Assembly: GCA_020722815.1 (NCBI GenBank)
Contig: DYKB01000027.1
Span: 1 to 64,000, forward strand
DNA length: 64,000 nt
Reading direction: 5' to 3'
Source: Caldithrix sp.
GTDB lineage: Bacteria > Zhuqueibacterota > Zhuqueibacteria > Thermofontimicrobiales > Sulfurfontimicrobiaceae
In this document: one piece after another, positions 19,281-29,798 of the stretch
Position numbering within the stretch: position 1 is the first letter of the stretch
Layout of the letters: each line of letters starts with the position of its first letter
The notes under the pieces: model-generated
Databases searched by the model: none
Told to the model about the DNA's origin: nothing
The model's input: the letters and a program-made list of their open reading frames with translations, nothing else
Program-made: the position numbers and the translations under genes

Positions 19281-19678
19281 ATTAAAATTTCAGGTACATA
19301 AAACCTTATTTTAATTTTTTTTAATCTTAGTAGCCACTGATTTTCTCCATCCCTGAACCTTATTTCCTTATTTCATGAACAATAAGGTCATAAGGTTGCG
19401 TTTCATGATGGGCTGCGGCTACCAAGGTTTTAAATACGAAAATAAGGTTAAAAAAATAATGTATTCGCCTGATAGCGATAAGGCCAGGAGTGGGTTTGGT
19501 GCCTACTTTTTCACCTTGTTCACAAAATCCAAAAACCACTTCGGCTTTAGTATATATCAAAAAATCAAGCAAATTCCTTTTACTTCAGTAAAATAATCAA
19601 TGTTTCCCTGGGATGAAATACAGGACTTTTTAAATTCCATCATTTTTCCAGCCTGAATGATGTCTTTCGATAAAGTGT
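19281..19678. repeat. Gene-free stretch with one further element end
   Basis: No convincing gene. At 19528-19557 there is a right-type inverted-repeat end (ACCACTTCGGCTTTAGTATATA) of the same family as copies A and C, without a clear left mate. The segment between about 19360 and 19557 may be a longer relative with a different interior. The frame open on the minus strand here (70 codons) runs into the repeat end and is probably not a gene. Confidence 0.4.
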
Positions 19679-21958
19679 TTAATCGGGCCATTCCAGCTTT
19701 TTTCGTTCCGGCAGTTTTTTACGGTATTCATCCATATACAGGCCAATTTTTTCGACAGGAATATTTTGAAAACCCAGTTGAAATGCTGGTGAATCGGATT
19801 TCAATTTAAAATTTTCATCGGCAATATTTGCAAAGCCCGGATCGGTTGTGATCATTTTATTGCCCTGAAATAGTTTTTCCATCTCCGGGTCGCCATTTTT
19901 AAAATAGATATAATCATCTTCCGAATCCAGATTGAGATAATAAGGTTCCCATTTCCCCGGATCGGATTTAATTCGTTTACAAACAATCGAATCGGCAATT
20001 AAATTATTTTGCATTTTGATCACTGAAAAATCATATAAAAAATAGTCATAAAGCTCTATCCAGCGACTTTTATATGAAATATTCCGGATAATTTTATTCC
20101 CTTTTGGCACCGCCGGCTGATCAGTATAGGTAAGCAATTCGGGATATTTTTCACTATACGGCGGCTGGGTATAATTCATCGCGTGCATCGAATCCATCAA
20201 AACCGGATATTGGCCATTGAAATAATTGCTGGCCCAACTCAAGCCACGGGCATCCAGCACAATCGAAGGGGCACAATGAATAAAAATATTATTTTCAACC
20301 AGATTATCACGGCCACCGCCCATTAAAACACCCCGGCCGGATTTATAACAAATATTTCCATAAAGTTGGTAGCCCGATGTAAAATCGTCCAGATAGAGGG
20401 CGGTAACACCATGCAGCCCCGGCCCTTTTAAATGATGCACATAATTATAGCGATATATCGTCCCCCGCTGGGTATAATTTCGCCCGGTATGAATGGCGCC
20501 GGCATCACCCGTTTCATAGCAAACATTATAAATCTCATTATATTCCAGCAAATGTTCATTTCCGCGCACATAAATAGCGCCATGCGGTCCATCATGAATT
20601 AAATTATTGGCAATCTTGTTCCCGACACCAAACAGATCAACTGCCAACTGGCCGGTGCGAACCCACTGGCTGTAATCAAAAATATGCGTATTCGTCACAA
20701 AATTATTGCCGGGTTCCAAAGTTTTCCGATTTCCCCCCCGTAAAACGATACCGCCCAGCGAGACATCGTAAATGTCGCAACCCGTGATTCCATTTTCGGT
20801 GCCACTATTTATCAACACGGCGTGATTTCCCAGACAGTGAAAACGACAACCAGCGATTAAATTACGTTTTCCACCGTTTATAACGGCACCATTACCCCGT
20901 GAAAAAGCAAATTCAAGGCCCTTGAATTGAAGATTTTCACAATTTTCCAGAATAATCAACGGTTCTTCAAGCCGGGAAATCTGCACTTCACCGGATTCAA
21001 TCGGCGCAGGCGGCCAGAAATAGAGCCAGCCAGTTTGGCGATCCAGCACCCATTCTCCCGGCTGATCGAGTTCTTCTAAAATATTAACAAAATAAAATCG
21101 TTGATTTTTCGTATAGCCGTAATGATGATGTGGTTCAGCCAGCGTCATTTCGTGACGTTTGATGTCAAAAGATTGCACTTTTTGATAGGAATCACTCCAA
21201 TCCCAGGTCCAATAGCCATGAACATAGATTTCATTATCTGACGACCAATTTGCCGGCTGGTTACCCGGATATTGAATACGGCCATAATGACGACCGACCG
21301 GCACGCCATCGTATCTTTTTTCCCGTTCCAGACCTTTATTAAAAAGTGTAGTGCCGGTCTGGGGAATATCCTGAATTAGCAACCACCCTTCATTTGGATA
21401 GCGTGCCAGCGTCATGCGCTTTTGTTGGAAAAACAGTTCCAGTCCTGGATTTCCACGCTGAGAAATCTGGCCGTAATCGGTGATTCCCAGTTCAGGGAGA
21501 CTCACTCGCATAATTTCTGACTTGCCGGTTTCTGACAGTCGTTTTAAAATTACGGGATCATTTAGCAGTTCAAATCCCTCGATTTTCTTGCTCCCCGTTA
21601 ACAAAACCTTTTCATCGGAAAAAGCCTGCCAGACAACCGGTGATTCAGCATTGCCGGCATCTTCCGCTGTGAAAATGAGCGATCCAGAAAGCGTATAATT
21701 TCCCTCACGAATAAAAATTGTAATTCCCCCCTGAGGAAGCCCTTTTTCCTGCTTAGCCTGTCGAATTGCCTGTTGCGCCCGGTCAAAGGTTGCAAAAGGA
21801 CCGTCCGTTTTATCGGCATTCGGTTCGGCAAGTTTGCCGGTCCATTGATCATGACCCGATGGCGAAATATAAAATGTTACAGATTTTTTCTGGAGATTTG
21901 AACAATTTAGTGAGATCAATAAACTTAAAAAAACAAAATAGCAAAGTTGTCGGTACAT
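19679..21958 (-). CDS. Right-handed parallel beta-helix lipoprotein, GH141-like
   Basis: Exported protein of 759 residues. The lipobox LISLNC puts the mature Cys at about residue 19. The N-terminus FYISPSGHDQWTGKLAEPN, followed by DGPFATFDRAQQAIR, and the Asn-rich helix turns (NNLIHDGPHGAIYVRGNEHL, YNEIYNVCYETGDAGAIHTG, VENNIFIHCAPSIVLDARGL) are typical of beta-helix polysaccharide enzymes related to GH141 (fucosidase and xylanase activities). The catalytic residues were not assigned. It is followed on the same strand by an apiosidase-like gene, consistent with plant or algal polysaccharide breakdown. A non-catalytic binding role cannot be excluded. Confidence 0.7.
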   Translation of the reverse strand: MYRQLCYFVFLSLLISLNCSNLQKKSVTFYISPSGHDQWTGKLAEPNADKTDGPFATFDRAQQAIRQAKQEKGLPQGGITIFIREGNYTLSGSLIFTAEDAGNAESPVVWQAFSDEKVLLTGSKKIEGFELLNDPVILKRLSETGKSEIMRVSLPELGITDYGQISQRGNPGLELFFQQKRMTLARYPNEGWLLIQDIPQTGTTLFNKGLEREKRYDGVPVGRHYGRIQYPGNQPANWSSDNEIYVHGYWTWDWSDSYQKVQSFDIKRHEMTLAEPHHHYGYTKNQRFYFVNILEELDQPGEWVLDRQTGWLYFWPPAPIESGEVQISRLEEPLIILENCENLQFKGLEFAFSRGNGAVINGGKRNLIAGCRFHCLGNHAVLINSGTENGITGCDIYDVSLGGIVLRGGNRKTLEPGNNFVTNTHIFDYSQWVRTGQLAVDLFGVGNKIANNLIHDGPHGAIYVRGNEHLLEYNEIYNVCYETGDAGAIHTGRNYTQRGTIYRYNYVHHLKGPGLHGVTALYLDDFTSGYQLYGNICYKSGRGVLMGGGRDNLVENNIFIHCAPSIVLDARGLSWASNYFNGQYPVLMDSMHAMNYTQPPYSEKYPELLTYTDQPAVPKGNKIIRNISYKSRWIELYDYFLYDFSVIKMQNNLIADSIVCKRIKSDPGKWEPYYLNLDSEDDYIYFKNGDPEMEKLFQGNKMITTDPGFANIADENFKLKSDSPAFQLGFQNIPVEKIGLYMDEYRKKLPERKKLEWPD

Positions 21959-22019
21959 ATTACGTTCCTTTTAAACTGATGTGATACATAAATTTGGAAT
22001 TAAAGCACCCTGAAAATGT

Positions 22020-23439
22020 TTATTTTTTTAAGATACGTCCGGGCACTGGAAATTTTTTATCGATTTCATCAATGACCAGCACCCAATCATTCCCCCTCCC
22101 GCGCATGGTTGGAATAAATTCATGGGAATTTTGATTGGTAAATTTGCCAATTTTTGATGATTTTCCAGTTCGCGGATTGAACCAATATGCTATTAAATTT
22201 GAACTTTTAAAACGCGTCATGTCAAGCTGAATCGGAATTCCCATGGGAGTATAGGCTATCAGAAAAGAATAATCGTCGGCCCGGGCAATCCGTATTTGTG
22301 CCGCATCATTGCCGGACTCGCCTTTCAGCATGGTTTGATCGGGAACCAATTTTTGAAACGGCCGGGATTCAAAAAGTTTGCGAAAGTAGCTCATGTGCGT
22401 GGAACCAATATGCTTCACGGCTTTTTTCCAGGTTGTCCGGGCAGATGAAATTGGTTGACGACCCGGCTGCCACATTTGCCAGATGTTATGATTGCCATAG
22501 GTGTGCCCGGCCGCGCCCAAAAGCATGGACCAATAGGCCGCCTGGCGTACATCCCAGTCATCAAACCAGCCATTTTCCGGTTTCCAGTTCACCGGATGAT
22601 CTTCATAACGCGGTTCCCCATCGAGAACTGGTTTAAGTGGCTGTAAGGCATAATCCTGCAGGGTCATTTCGTAATTAGCGATATTATAGGCAGCATGGCC
22701 CGATTGAAACATGTTGAAATCCAGCCAACTATCCTCATGAAAAAATTTCGCAGAACGACTTCCCCCCATCGGATGAAAAGTCATTAAATGCTCGCCCTGA
22801 TCGCCCGCCCTTAATCCCGCAGCCATTGCCCGGATGATAGAAAAATGATTTTCATTTTCAGGTATCCGATCGCCCCCCAAAATCCAGATAATCGGTTTAT
22901 TCCGATAGCGTTTTCCCAGAAATTCACCAAAGATTTTCGCATTTTGCGGCGTAAAAATTTCCGGACCAACACCCCACCTTTTATTATACTTATCCCCCCC
23001 AGGTAGGCAGCATACCAATAAAAATTCCCAGTTTTTCCGCACAATTGACGATATAATCAACATGTTGAAAATAGACTTCATTGGGCCGCGCTGGATCATC
23101 ATCTGTCAGGGGAAGATTTCCATAAGGATTTGGTACATGCAACCCATCCAATTCAGCCAGAACAACTGCCTGAATGACAGTAAATCCTTTTTTGCTGCGA
23201 TCCTTAAGATAAAAATCAGCTTCCTCGCGATTCAACCGATGAAACAATTCCCAGGCGGTATCACCCAGATAAAAAAACGGGCGGCCATTTTCATAAATTA
23301 AGAATCGTTTATTCGGACTGACTTTCAGTTTCTGAATAGCAGATGCATTTTCGAGAATTATGGTTAACGAAATGAGGAAAGTAATAATGAAAATCTCAAA
23401 AATTATTTTTTTGTAATAAGTGACGGTGGATATTTTCAT
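22020..23439 (-). pseudogene. Apiosidase-like (GH140/DUF4038) glycosidase, frameshifted at a G7 tract
   Basis: Two reading frames form one enzyme. 22990-23439 gives the signal peptide and N-terminal part ([20 protein letters not shown], ending MLPTWGG), and 22020-23102 gives the rest ([51 protein letters not shown]). The switch is at seven consecutive G (minus strand; C run at 22994-23000). With six G the protein would read [11 protein letters not shown] without a break. DUF4038 enzymes cleave apiose-containing pectic side chains (GH140). The lesion may be a real frameshift, slip-strand phase variation or a sequencing error; the flanks are otherwise undamaged. It ends 61 bases before the beta-helix gene. 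Confidence 0.8.
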
Positions 23440-23792
23440 TTTAACTCCCTTTTATTATTTAACTTTCTATCAAACACCTGGTTAATTCGCCTTTTGCTAA
23501 TCTCTTCAATACATAAAAAAATGAAATTTTTCAAGTGATAAATTAAAAAATTGAAATTTCAGCAAAAAGCCGGTTCTCAATAATTCCGCACCATAAACAG
23601 GAAATACCCCAGCAACTCGGAATATCGCACAAAATTTTTCATGAAAGCCTTGACTTTTTAAAAAATGTTGGCTATTAATAGAAATGGACCTTATCAAATC
23701 CAATGAATCAAAATAATCCGGTTTCTATCTAATCCAATAAGATAAATTTGGTAAATAAACTGGAGAAAATAAATTTGCAAATAGAAAATAGC

Positions 23793-24362
23793 ATGAAAAG
23801 AAGCCGACAGTATAGCTTTTTGATACTGCTAACTTTATTTTTATTACATTCGAATGCGCTGCCGAACAAAACCGAGCTGGCAGACGCCAGGCAATTATTT
23901 TATCAGTCGGTGGAAAATAAACAATATCTCGATTCTGCTATCATTGCGTTTAAAAGATTAAATTATGACGCACAAATTGATTCAGGATTGGTAAACACCT
24001 ATATTGGCGCACTTTATTCTCTGAAGGGCAAGCATGCTTTCTGGCCACAGGAGAAGTTGAAATGGGTCAATCAGGGTTTAAAAATAATGGATGAGGCCAT
24101 CCAGCAGACGCCAGATAATATTGAAGCCCGTTTCATTCGGGGTACGACGACATTTTACCTGCCCTTCTTTTTTAACCGGCAGGAATCGGCTCAGGCGGAT
24201 TTTCGGGAGATAATTCGACTTCTACCAGGATATTACCTGGAGTATGAAACACAATTAATATTAAATGTGATCGATTTTCTGGAAAAAAACACACAATTAA
24301 CCGCGAAGGAGCGCACCCAGTTATTAAACATCAAAAATGACCTGAAACTGAATGCATTCTGA
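23793..24362 (+). CDS. Exported TPR-like protein at head of carotenoid operon
   Basis: Protein of about 189 residues with a signal peptide (LILLTLFLLHSNALPN) and helical repeats reminiscent of TPR (YLDSAIIAFKRLNYDAQIDS, IQQTPDNIEARFIRGTT). The open frame extends upstream to a TTG at 23748, but the ATG at 23793 directly precedes the signal peptide. Its end overlaps the first lycopene-cyclase frame by 11 bases, so it is probably the first gene of the carotenoid operon. The function is unknown. Similar TPR proteins accompany carotenoid genes in some FCB bacteria, which I state only as an impression. Confidence 0.6.
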   Translation: MKRSRQYSFLILLTLFLLHSNALPNKTELADARQLFYQSVENKQYLDSAIIAFKRLNYDAQIDSGLVNTYIGALYSLKGKHAFWPQEKLKWVNQGLKIMDEAIQQTPDNIEARFIRGTTTFYLPFFFNRQESAQADFREIIRLLPGYYLEYETQLILNVIDFLEKNTQLTAKERTQLLNIKNDLKLNAF

Positions 24363-25031
24363 GTATCTTCTATTTAATATTATTGTCATCAGCGGCCCAT
24401 TCTTTCTGAGTTTCGACCGCAAAGTCGCCTTTTATAAAAAATGGCCGGCTGTTTTTCTGGCGATATTGCCTGCTTTTTTCATTTTTTTATGCTGGGACGC
24501 GCTGGTCACCGGCCGCCACTGGTGGTTTAATCCAGCTTTTACACTTGATTTTAAAATTTTTGGTCTGCCACCTGGTGAATTTTTATTTTTTATAACAGTT
24601 CCTTATTCCGCCCTCTTGGTGTGGGAAGTGTTGGCAGCCTATTTTCGAAACAAACAACTATCCAGGTCCAATCTTTTTCGACCCATCGTTAGTTTTTATT
24701 TATTCCTGGAATAATATTTTTTCTCACCGGCAAGGAATACACCGGATTGGTTTTGTTTGCCATCAGTCTGGTTGGTATTGTCGACAAACTCACGCATCGT
24801 GAATTTTTCTTACAATTACGGACCTGTCAATATTTTATCCTCCTCACGTTACTCATGTTAATATTTAATGGCTATTTGACAGCCCGGCCGGTGGTTCTGT
24901 ATGATCCGGCCTATCAGTTAAACCTCAGAATTTTCACAATTCCGGTGGAAGATTTTGTCTATGGCTATTCTCATGTTTTTCTGACGACCATTATTTACGA
25001 AAAAGTGAAAAGGTGGCAGCATGTCTCATAA
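24352..25031 (+). pseudogene. crtYcd: Lycopene beta-cyclase (CrtYcd type), frameshifted
   Basis: Membrane cyclase that would form beta-ionone rings from lycopene. The first half (24352-24714) reads WDALVTGRHWWFNPAFTLDF and PPGEFLFFITVPYSALLVWE. The second half reads GYLTARPVVLYDPAYQLNLR and IPVEDFVYGYSHVFLTTIIYE in the next frame. These are the two CrtYc/CrtYd-type domains in the usual order. The frame changes in or near a T5 run at 24693-24697; adding one T restores reading through FLFIPGIIFFLTGKEYTGLV. The second part has no good start of its own, only a TTG at 24747 inside a membrane helix. Hence a frameshift is preferred to two genes. It overlaps the next gene by 11 bases. Confidence 0.75.
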
Positions 25032-26496
25032 AGTTATCGTCATTGGTAGCGGATTGGGCGGTTTGGGTGCGGCAATTTTATTGGCGAAAAAAGGCTTCCA
25101 GGTTCAGGTTTTCGAACAAAATTCAAAACCAGGCGGAAAAATGAATGAAATCCGTGAACAGGGATTTCGTTTTGATACCGGCCCATCTTTACTTACCATG
25201 CCTTTTGTCATCGATGAGATTTTTGCGGAATGTGGGGTGGACCGAAAAAATTATCTTGAGTATGTTCCCATTGATCCGATTGGTCGTTATTTCTGGTCAG
25301 ATGGCACTCAACTGGACGCCAGTATGAATGTTTCCCGGATGATGGCCGCCCTGGCAAATTTATCCCCTGAAGATGCCGAAAATTATCCGAGTTTTTTAAA
25401 TTATACGAAACGAATTTATGACTTGACCGCGAATGTTTTCCTTTTTTCACCGATTCATGAAATAAATAAAATACTAAAATGGCAAAATTTATCAAAACTG
25501 TTTAAAATTCACCAAATCGACCCGTTTCGAACGGTTCACGAAGGCGTTTCCCGGTTTTTTAAGCATCCCAAAATTATTCAATTGTTTGATCGCTATGCAA
25601 CTTATAATGGCTCGGATCCCTATCGCGCCCCGGCGACTTTAAACATCATTCCGTATGTAGAATATGGCCTGGGAAGTTTTTATATCAAAGGCGGCATGTA
25701 TCGACTCGTGGAAAACCTGGTGGAATTGGCGCAGCAATCAGGCGTGGTGATTCAAACCGGCCGTCGGGTTGATAAAATAATTTCGCAGCGACGAAAAATT
25801 CAGGGGGTTCAGATACAAAAAGATTTTCTCCCGGCCGATTTTGTTGTTTGCAATGGAGATGTGGTGGTGAGTTATAACGAATTAATTGAAGGCTTCGATT
25901 CCCGGCGTAAAAAATTAAGCCAGCTTGAACCTTCACTCTCCGGCCTGGTTTTTTTATGGGGAATAAATAAAAAATTTTCACAATTAGCTCATCACAATAT
26001 CATTTTTTCAGATGATTACCAGGCGGAATTTAAACAAATTTTTTATGAAAAAATTGCGCCAACCGATCCAACAATTTATATGGCTATTAGCAGTAAAAAA
26101 GATCCGGAGCATGCACCGGAAAAAGGCGAAAACTGGTTTGTTCTGTTGAACATGCCCTCATTAAACAATAAAATTGACTGGAAAATGACAATCGATCCAC
26201 TTCGGGAAATTATATTAAGGAAATTAAAGCAAACGGGGCTGGATGTCCGCAATTATATTCAATATGAAAAAATATTGACACCGGAAGATTTCTATCGACT
26301 TTATCGAAGCAATGGTGGAAGTATCTACGGAATTGCCTCGAATGATCGAAATAGCGCCTTTAAACGCCCGCCAAATCGGAATCGGGACATTCAGGGGCTC
26401 TTTTTCGCCGGTGGTTCCACGCATCCGGGAGGTGGCGTTCCATTAACCATGCTTTCCGGGAAACTTTGTGCTGATTTAATAGCAGAAAACGGATAA
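25021..26496 (+). CDS. CrtI-type carotenoid desaturase/oxidoreductase, intact
   Basis: FAD-dependent desaturase of 491 residues. The N-terminal dinucleotide fold is clear (VIGSGLGGLGAAILLAKKG, EQNSKPGGKMNE, GFRFDTGPSLLTMP), followed by ATLNIIPYVEYGLGSFYIKG and the C-terminal CrtI signature GLFFAGGSTHPGGGVPLTML. Members dehydrogenate phytoene or modify its products. With a second CrtI gene next door, one is probably the phytoene desaturase and the other a CrtD/CrtP-like modifying enzyme; which is which cannot be said from sequence. It overlaps the cyclase gene by 11 bases. This is the only intact core carotenoid gene in the operon. Confidence 0.85.
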   Translation: MSHKVIVIGSGLGGLGAAILLAKKGFQVQVFEQNSKPGGKMNEIREQGFRFDTGPSLLTMPFVIDEIFAECGVDRKNYLEYVPIDPIGRYFWSDGTQLDASMNVSRMMAALANLSPEDAENYPSFLNYTKRIYDLTANVFLFSPIHEINKILKWQNLSKLFKIHQIDPFRTVHEGVSRFFKHPKIIQLFDRYATYNGSDPYRAPATLNIIPYVEYGLGSFYIKGGMYRLVENLVELAQQSGVVIQTGRRVDKIISQRRKIQGVQIQKDFLPADFVVCNGDVVVSYNELIEGFDSRRKKLSQLEPSLSGLVFLWGINKKFSQLAHHNIIFSDDYQAEFKQIFYEKIAPTDPTIYMAISSKKDPEHAPEKGENWFVLLNMPSLNNKIDWKMTIDPLREIILRKLKQTGLDVRNYIQYEKILTPEDFYRLYRSNGGSIYGIASNDRNSAFKRPPNRNRDIQGLFFAGGSTHPGGGVPLTMLSGKLCADLIAENG

Positions 26497-26538
26497 CTAT
26501 TTTAAAAAAATATATTTTATGAAATAAAGGGAGGTTGA

Positions 26539-28011
26539 ATGAAGAAAGTAATTATCATTGGTTCAGGTTTTGGCGGCCTTTCACTGGCAATCCGGCTTCA
26601 GGCACGCGGATTTCAGGTGACACTTTTTGAAAAAAACAGTCGGGTTGGCGGACATGCCTATCAGATGCAGGAAAAAGGCTATACTTTTGATCTCGGACCT
26701 TCTTTGATCACGGCCCCGGAAATTATTGAACGGCTGTTTCAAACCGCAGGCAAAAAAGTAACAGACTCTGTGGAACTCATTTCCCTTGATCCATTTTATC
26801 GAATTTATTTTCACGACGGCTCCTACATCGATTATCAGGGAAATACTGACGAAATGAAACGCCAAATGGGGGCATTTAATCCACAGGATGCGGCCCAATA
26901 TGATAGATTCATGCTTTACGCCAAAGAAGTCTATCAAAAAGTCATCCACGAAGGGCTTGGAACCCAGCCTTTTTACTGGAGCACGCTCCTGAAATTCCTG
27001 CCAGCCGCTTAGCTAAAAGTGCCTGTTCCTTCTTATTATGTGGTAAAAAGCTTCTTTAAAGATTTTCGAAATATTTTCACCTTCTCTTTCAATACGCTTT
27101 TTATCGGGGGGAATCCATTTCGTTCACCCGCTGTCTATTTGATGATCCCTTATCTGGAAAAAGCTGGCGGGGTCTGGTATACAAAAGGCGGGATGTATCG
27201 TTTTGTACAGGCACTGGAAAAAGTCTTTCTGGAACTCGGCGGTGAAATTCGAACAAACGCTGAAGTTACCGAAATTCAGGTTCAAAATGGGAAAGCGGTT
27301 GGTGTAACCGCTAATGGAACGTCCTATTCCGCGGATGCGGTTGTTTCGAATGCCCATTTTGCGCATACGCAACTAGATCTCATTGCTCCGACATTTCGCC
27401 ATAAATGGCATGATCGTAAAGTCAAAAAAATGGCTTATTCCATGAGCGCTTTTGTCTTATACCTGGGTTTGCGTAAACGCTATCCGAAATTGCGGCATCA
27501 TACTTTAATTATCTCAAAAGAATACAAAAAATTGGTGGGTGATATTTTCGACCGTAAAATATTATCTGATGATTTCTCAATTTATTGCCATGCGCCCACC
27601 CGAACGGACGATTCCATGGCGCCGCCGGGATGTGAAAGTTTATACGCATTGATTCCGGTACCAAATCTGGCCGGCAAAATTGACTGGAATGAGATGGCTG
27701 AGCCTTTTACGCAAAAAGTCTTACATTTTTTAGAGGAAAAATTCGGTCTTGAGCATCTAAAAGAGAACATAGAAGTGATGAAACGGTTCACACCCCTGAA
27801 TTTTGAAACCCATTGTAATAACTATCTGGGAAGTGCCTGGGGACTGGAACCAAAATTGACTCAGACGGCCACGTTCCGCCCTTGTAATCGGAGTGAAGAT
27901 ATAAAAAATTTTTATCTCGTTGGCACCAGCACTCATCCGGGAGCCGGAGTTCCGGGTGTTATGCTGACGGCAGAAGCGACCGAGAATGCGATCCTGGCTG
28001 ATCTGGGGTAA
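26539..28011 (+). pseudogene. Second CrtI-type desaturase, interrupted by an in-frame TAG
   Basis: Full-length desaturase of about 490 codons. The N-terminal half (IIGSGFGGLSLAIRLQARGF, SRVGGHAYQMQ, TFDLGPSLITAPEI) and the C-terminal half (GGNPFRSPAVYLMIPYLEKA, GVWYTKGGMYRFVQALE, LVGTSTHPGAGVPGVMLTAE) are in the same frame and separated by TAG at 27010-27012 in the context FLPAA-stop-LKVPVPSYY. A CAG-to-TAG change is the simplest explanation. The GTG at 27019 could not give an active enzyme alone, as the FAD fold lies upstream. A strong ribosome-binding site (GGGAGG) precedes the ATG. It would act on phytoene or a derivative. Confidence 0.8.
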
Positions 28012-28038
28012 TTGGATCTCTATGAAAAGGGAGCATTT

Positions 28039-28970
28039 ATGAAATTTTGGAATACATCAGCGAATAAAGCGGTTTTTGAATATGCACGCCTGTCAACGGC
28101 TTACTATTCAAAAAGTTTTTATATTTCCACTTTAATGTTACCGCCCGCACGACAATGGGCAACTTTCGCCCTGTATGGCTTTTGTCGCCATGTCGATAAT
28201 CTGATTGATAATCCCCGAAATCGTTCGCTTGCAGAATTGCTGGCCGAAGTGAACTATCTTGAGGAGGAATTAAAAATTGCCTATCGAACCGGCGAATCCG
28301 AGCATCCGGTGATTCGGGCACTTATTCTGGTTGCTCAAAAATTTGGTATTAAAATGGAATACCCCTCGATCTACTCAAAGGTGTCCGCATGGATTTGGAG
28401 ATTAAAGAATACGAAAATTTTGATGATCTGTATGTTTTTTGTTACCGGGTAGCGGGTGTGGTCGGTTTGATGATGACGTCAGTATTGGGGTATCGCACGG
28501 AAGCGGCATTTCAGTACGCCGAAAAATTGGGGATCGCGATGCAATTAACAAATATCCTGCGTGATATTCAGGAAGATAAAAATATGGGACGAATCTATAT
28601 CCCATTAACAGAATTCCGACAATTTGGTGTGAAAAAGCAGGATATCTTTAACGAAAACTTTACGGATAATCTTCGGGACTTAATAAAATTTCAGGTTGAG
28701 CGCGCTTATCGTTATTATCAGGAAGCGAATATTGGAATTCCCATGCTCATGCGCGAGTCGCAATTCGCTATTTATGCAGCCAGCCAGATTTATCGCGGTA
28801 TATTACGGAAGATTGAAATTCGGAATTACAATCCCTTTGGCGGACGTGTTTTCGTGCCCCTCAGACGGAAATTGGCAATTCTTTTGCGTGAAATTTTGCG
28901 GACAAAAGTATTACGTTTCCATGATTCTTTTTTTGCAGATCCGATTGGTCGGGTGTCAAATAATCTGTAA
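28039..28970 (+). pseudogene. crtB: Phytoene synthase, frameshifted at a C4 run
   Basis: Squalene/phytoene synthase, which condenses two geranylgeranyl diphosphates. The N-terminal part shows SKSFYISTLMLPP and ALYGFCRHVDNLIDNP, the first Asp-rich region. The C-terminal part shows GLMMTSVLGY, LTNILRDIQEDKNMGRIYIP (the second Asp motif) and AIYAASQIYRG. The frames join at CCCC (28362-28365): with one more C the protein reads EYPLDLLKGVRMDLE, the conserved segment. As written, translation runs off to a stop at 28450. GGGAG before the ATG at 28039 supports that start over the longer frame from 28012. Without crtB the pathway would be blocked at its first step. Confidence 0.8.
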
Positions 28971-28985
28971 ATTAAGGATGTTAGC

Positions 28986-29702
28986 ATGATCAAAGCACGA
29001 CCAGCCCGCTGGGCAAAATTTATTTTTCATCTTTATATCATGAATCTGCTGAAACGCTCATTTCATGCTTTTCACCTGGCGGGCACTGTTCCTGAAGTCA
29101 TTCCTGATGCGCCAATTCTTGTTTTACCAAACCACAGCACCTGGTGGGACGGTTTTTTCGTTTACTATCTAAATTCTCAGCTTTTTCAGCGCCCCATGTA
29201 TCTGATGATGCTTGCGAGCCAATTAAAAAAATATCACTTTTTTTCACGGGTTGGCGCTTATGGAATCGATTCCAATCATATCAGCTCGTTAAGAGAATCC
29301 TTGACCTATACCATTGAGCTGATGCAACAAAAATCCCCCAAACCGCCTTTAATTTGCATCTTCCCGCAGGGCGAATTACTTCCCTGGGGAAAACGACCTT
29401 TGAATTTCAAACCCGGGATTGAATGGATTATTAAAAAGTATGGAAAATCGATTAATCTGGTTCCGCTCGCCATGCGAATTGAATTTTGTGGTGAACAAAA
29501 GCCAGAGGTCTTTTTCCGATTTGGTGGTAACTATTTTGTAAATGCTGAAAATTTTTCGGGGATGCCCTGGCTAAAAAAGGTTAATGAAAATCTGCTGGCA
29601 GAATTGGAACAACAGCTCACCAGCGGTGACATGGCCAAATTGCTCCTGGCGAGAAAATTATCAGTGAATCAAATTTGGGATAAACTTCGTGGAAGAAATT
29701 AA
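28986..29702 (+). CDS. PlsC-family acyltransferase of the carotenoid operon
   Basis: Lysophospholipid-acyltransferase-like protein of 238 residues. The NHxxxxD catalytic motif is seen as NHSTWWDGFF near residue 48, and IFPQGELLPWGKRP near 120 corresponds to the glycerol-phosphate-binding block. It starts 15 bases after the crtB stop with AAGGA in front, so it is part of the carotenoid operon. Family members transfer acyl chains to lysophosphatidate or, in carotenoid clusters, probably to a carotenoid or its sugar. The latter is inferred from position only. Confidence 0.75.
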   Translation: MIKARPARWAKFIFHLYIMNLLKRSFHAFHLAGTVPEVIPDAPILVLPNHSTWWDGFFVYYLNSQLFQRPMYLMMLASQLKKYHFFSRVGAYGIDSNHISSLRESLTYTIELMQQKSPKPPLICIFPQGELLPWGKRPLNFKPGIEWIIKKYGKSINLVPLAMRIEFCGEQKPEVFFRFGGNYFVNAENFSGMPWLKKVNENLLAELEQQLTSGDMAKLLLARKLSVNQIWDKLRGRN

Positions 29703-29771
29703 AACTGCCGCATAAGACTTTGATAGATCGCTCAAAATAACGCTGCGAAAATAATCATCCGATCATATGGA

Positions 29772-29798
29772 ATTCAACTGAAAGTTGAATTTATTTTG
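29772..29798 (+). terminator. Terminator after the carotenoid operon
   Basis: ATTCAACT pairs perfectly with AGTTGAAT over a GAA loop and is followed by TTTATTTTGCTTTT. It lies 70 bases after the acyltransferase stop. The rest of the gap to the antiporter gene holds nothing I can assign. Confidence 0.55.

Noticed and set aside
19360-19572. Small gene on the minus strand
   Set aside because: The frame runs into a repeat end and has no ribosome-binding site or recognisable protein pattern. It is likely part of a repeat element.
24352-25031. Separate crtYc and crtYd genes as in actinobacteria
   Set aside because: The second frame has no good start or ribosome-binding site, begins inside a membrane helix, and one added T rejoins the protein.
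27010-27012. TAG read as pyrrolysine or another recoded codon in crtI
   Set aside because: No pyl genes are visible in this window, other genes end normally, and CrtI enzymes do not use such residues. A point mutation or error is simpler.
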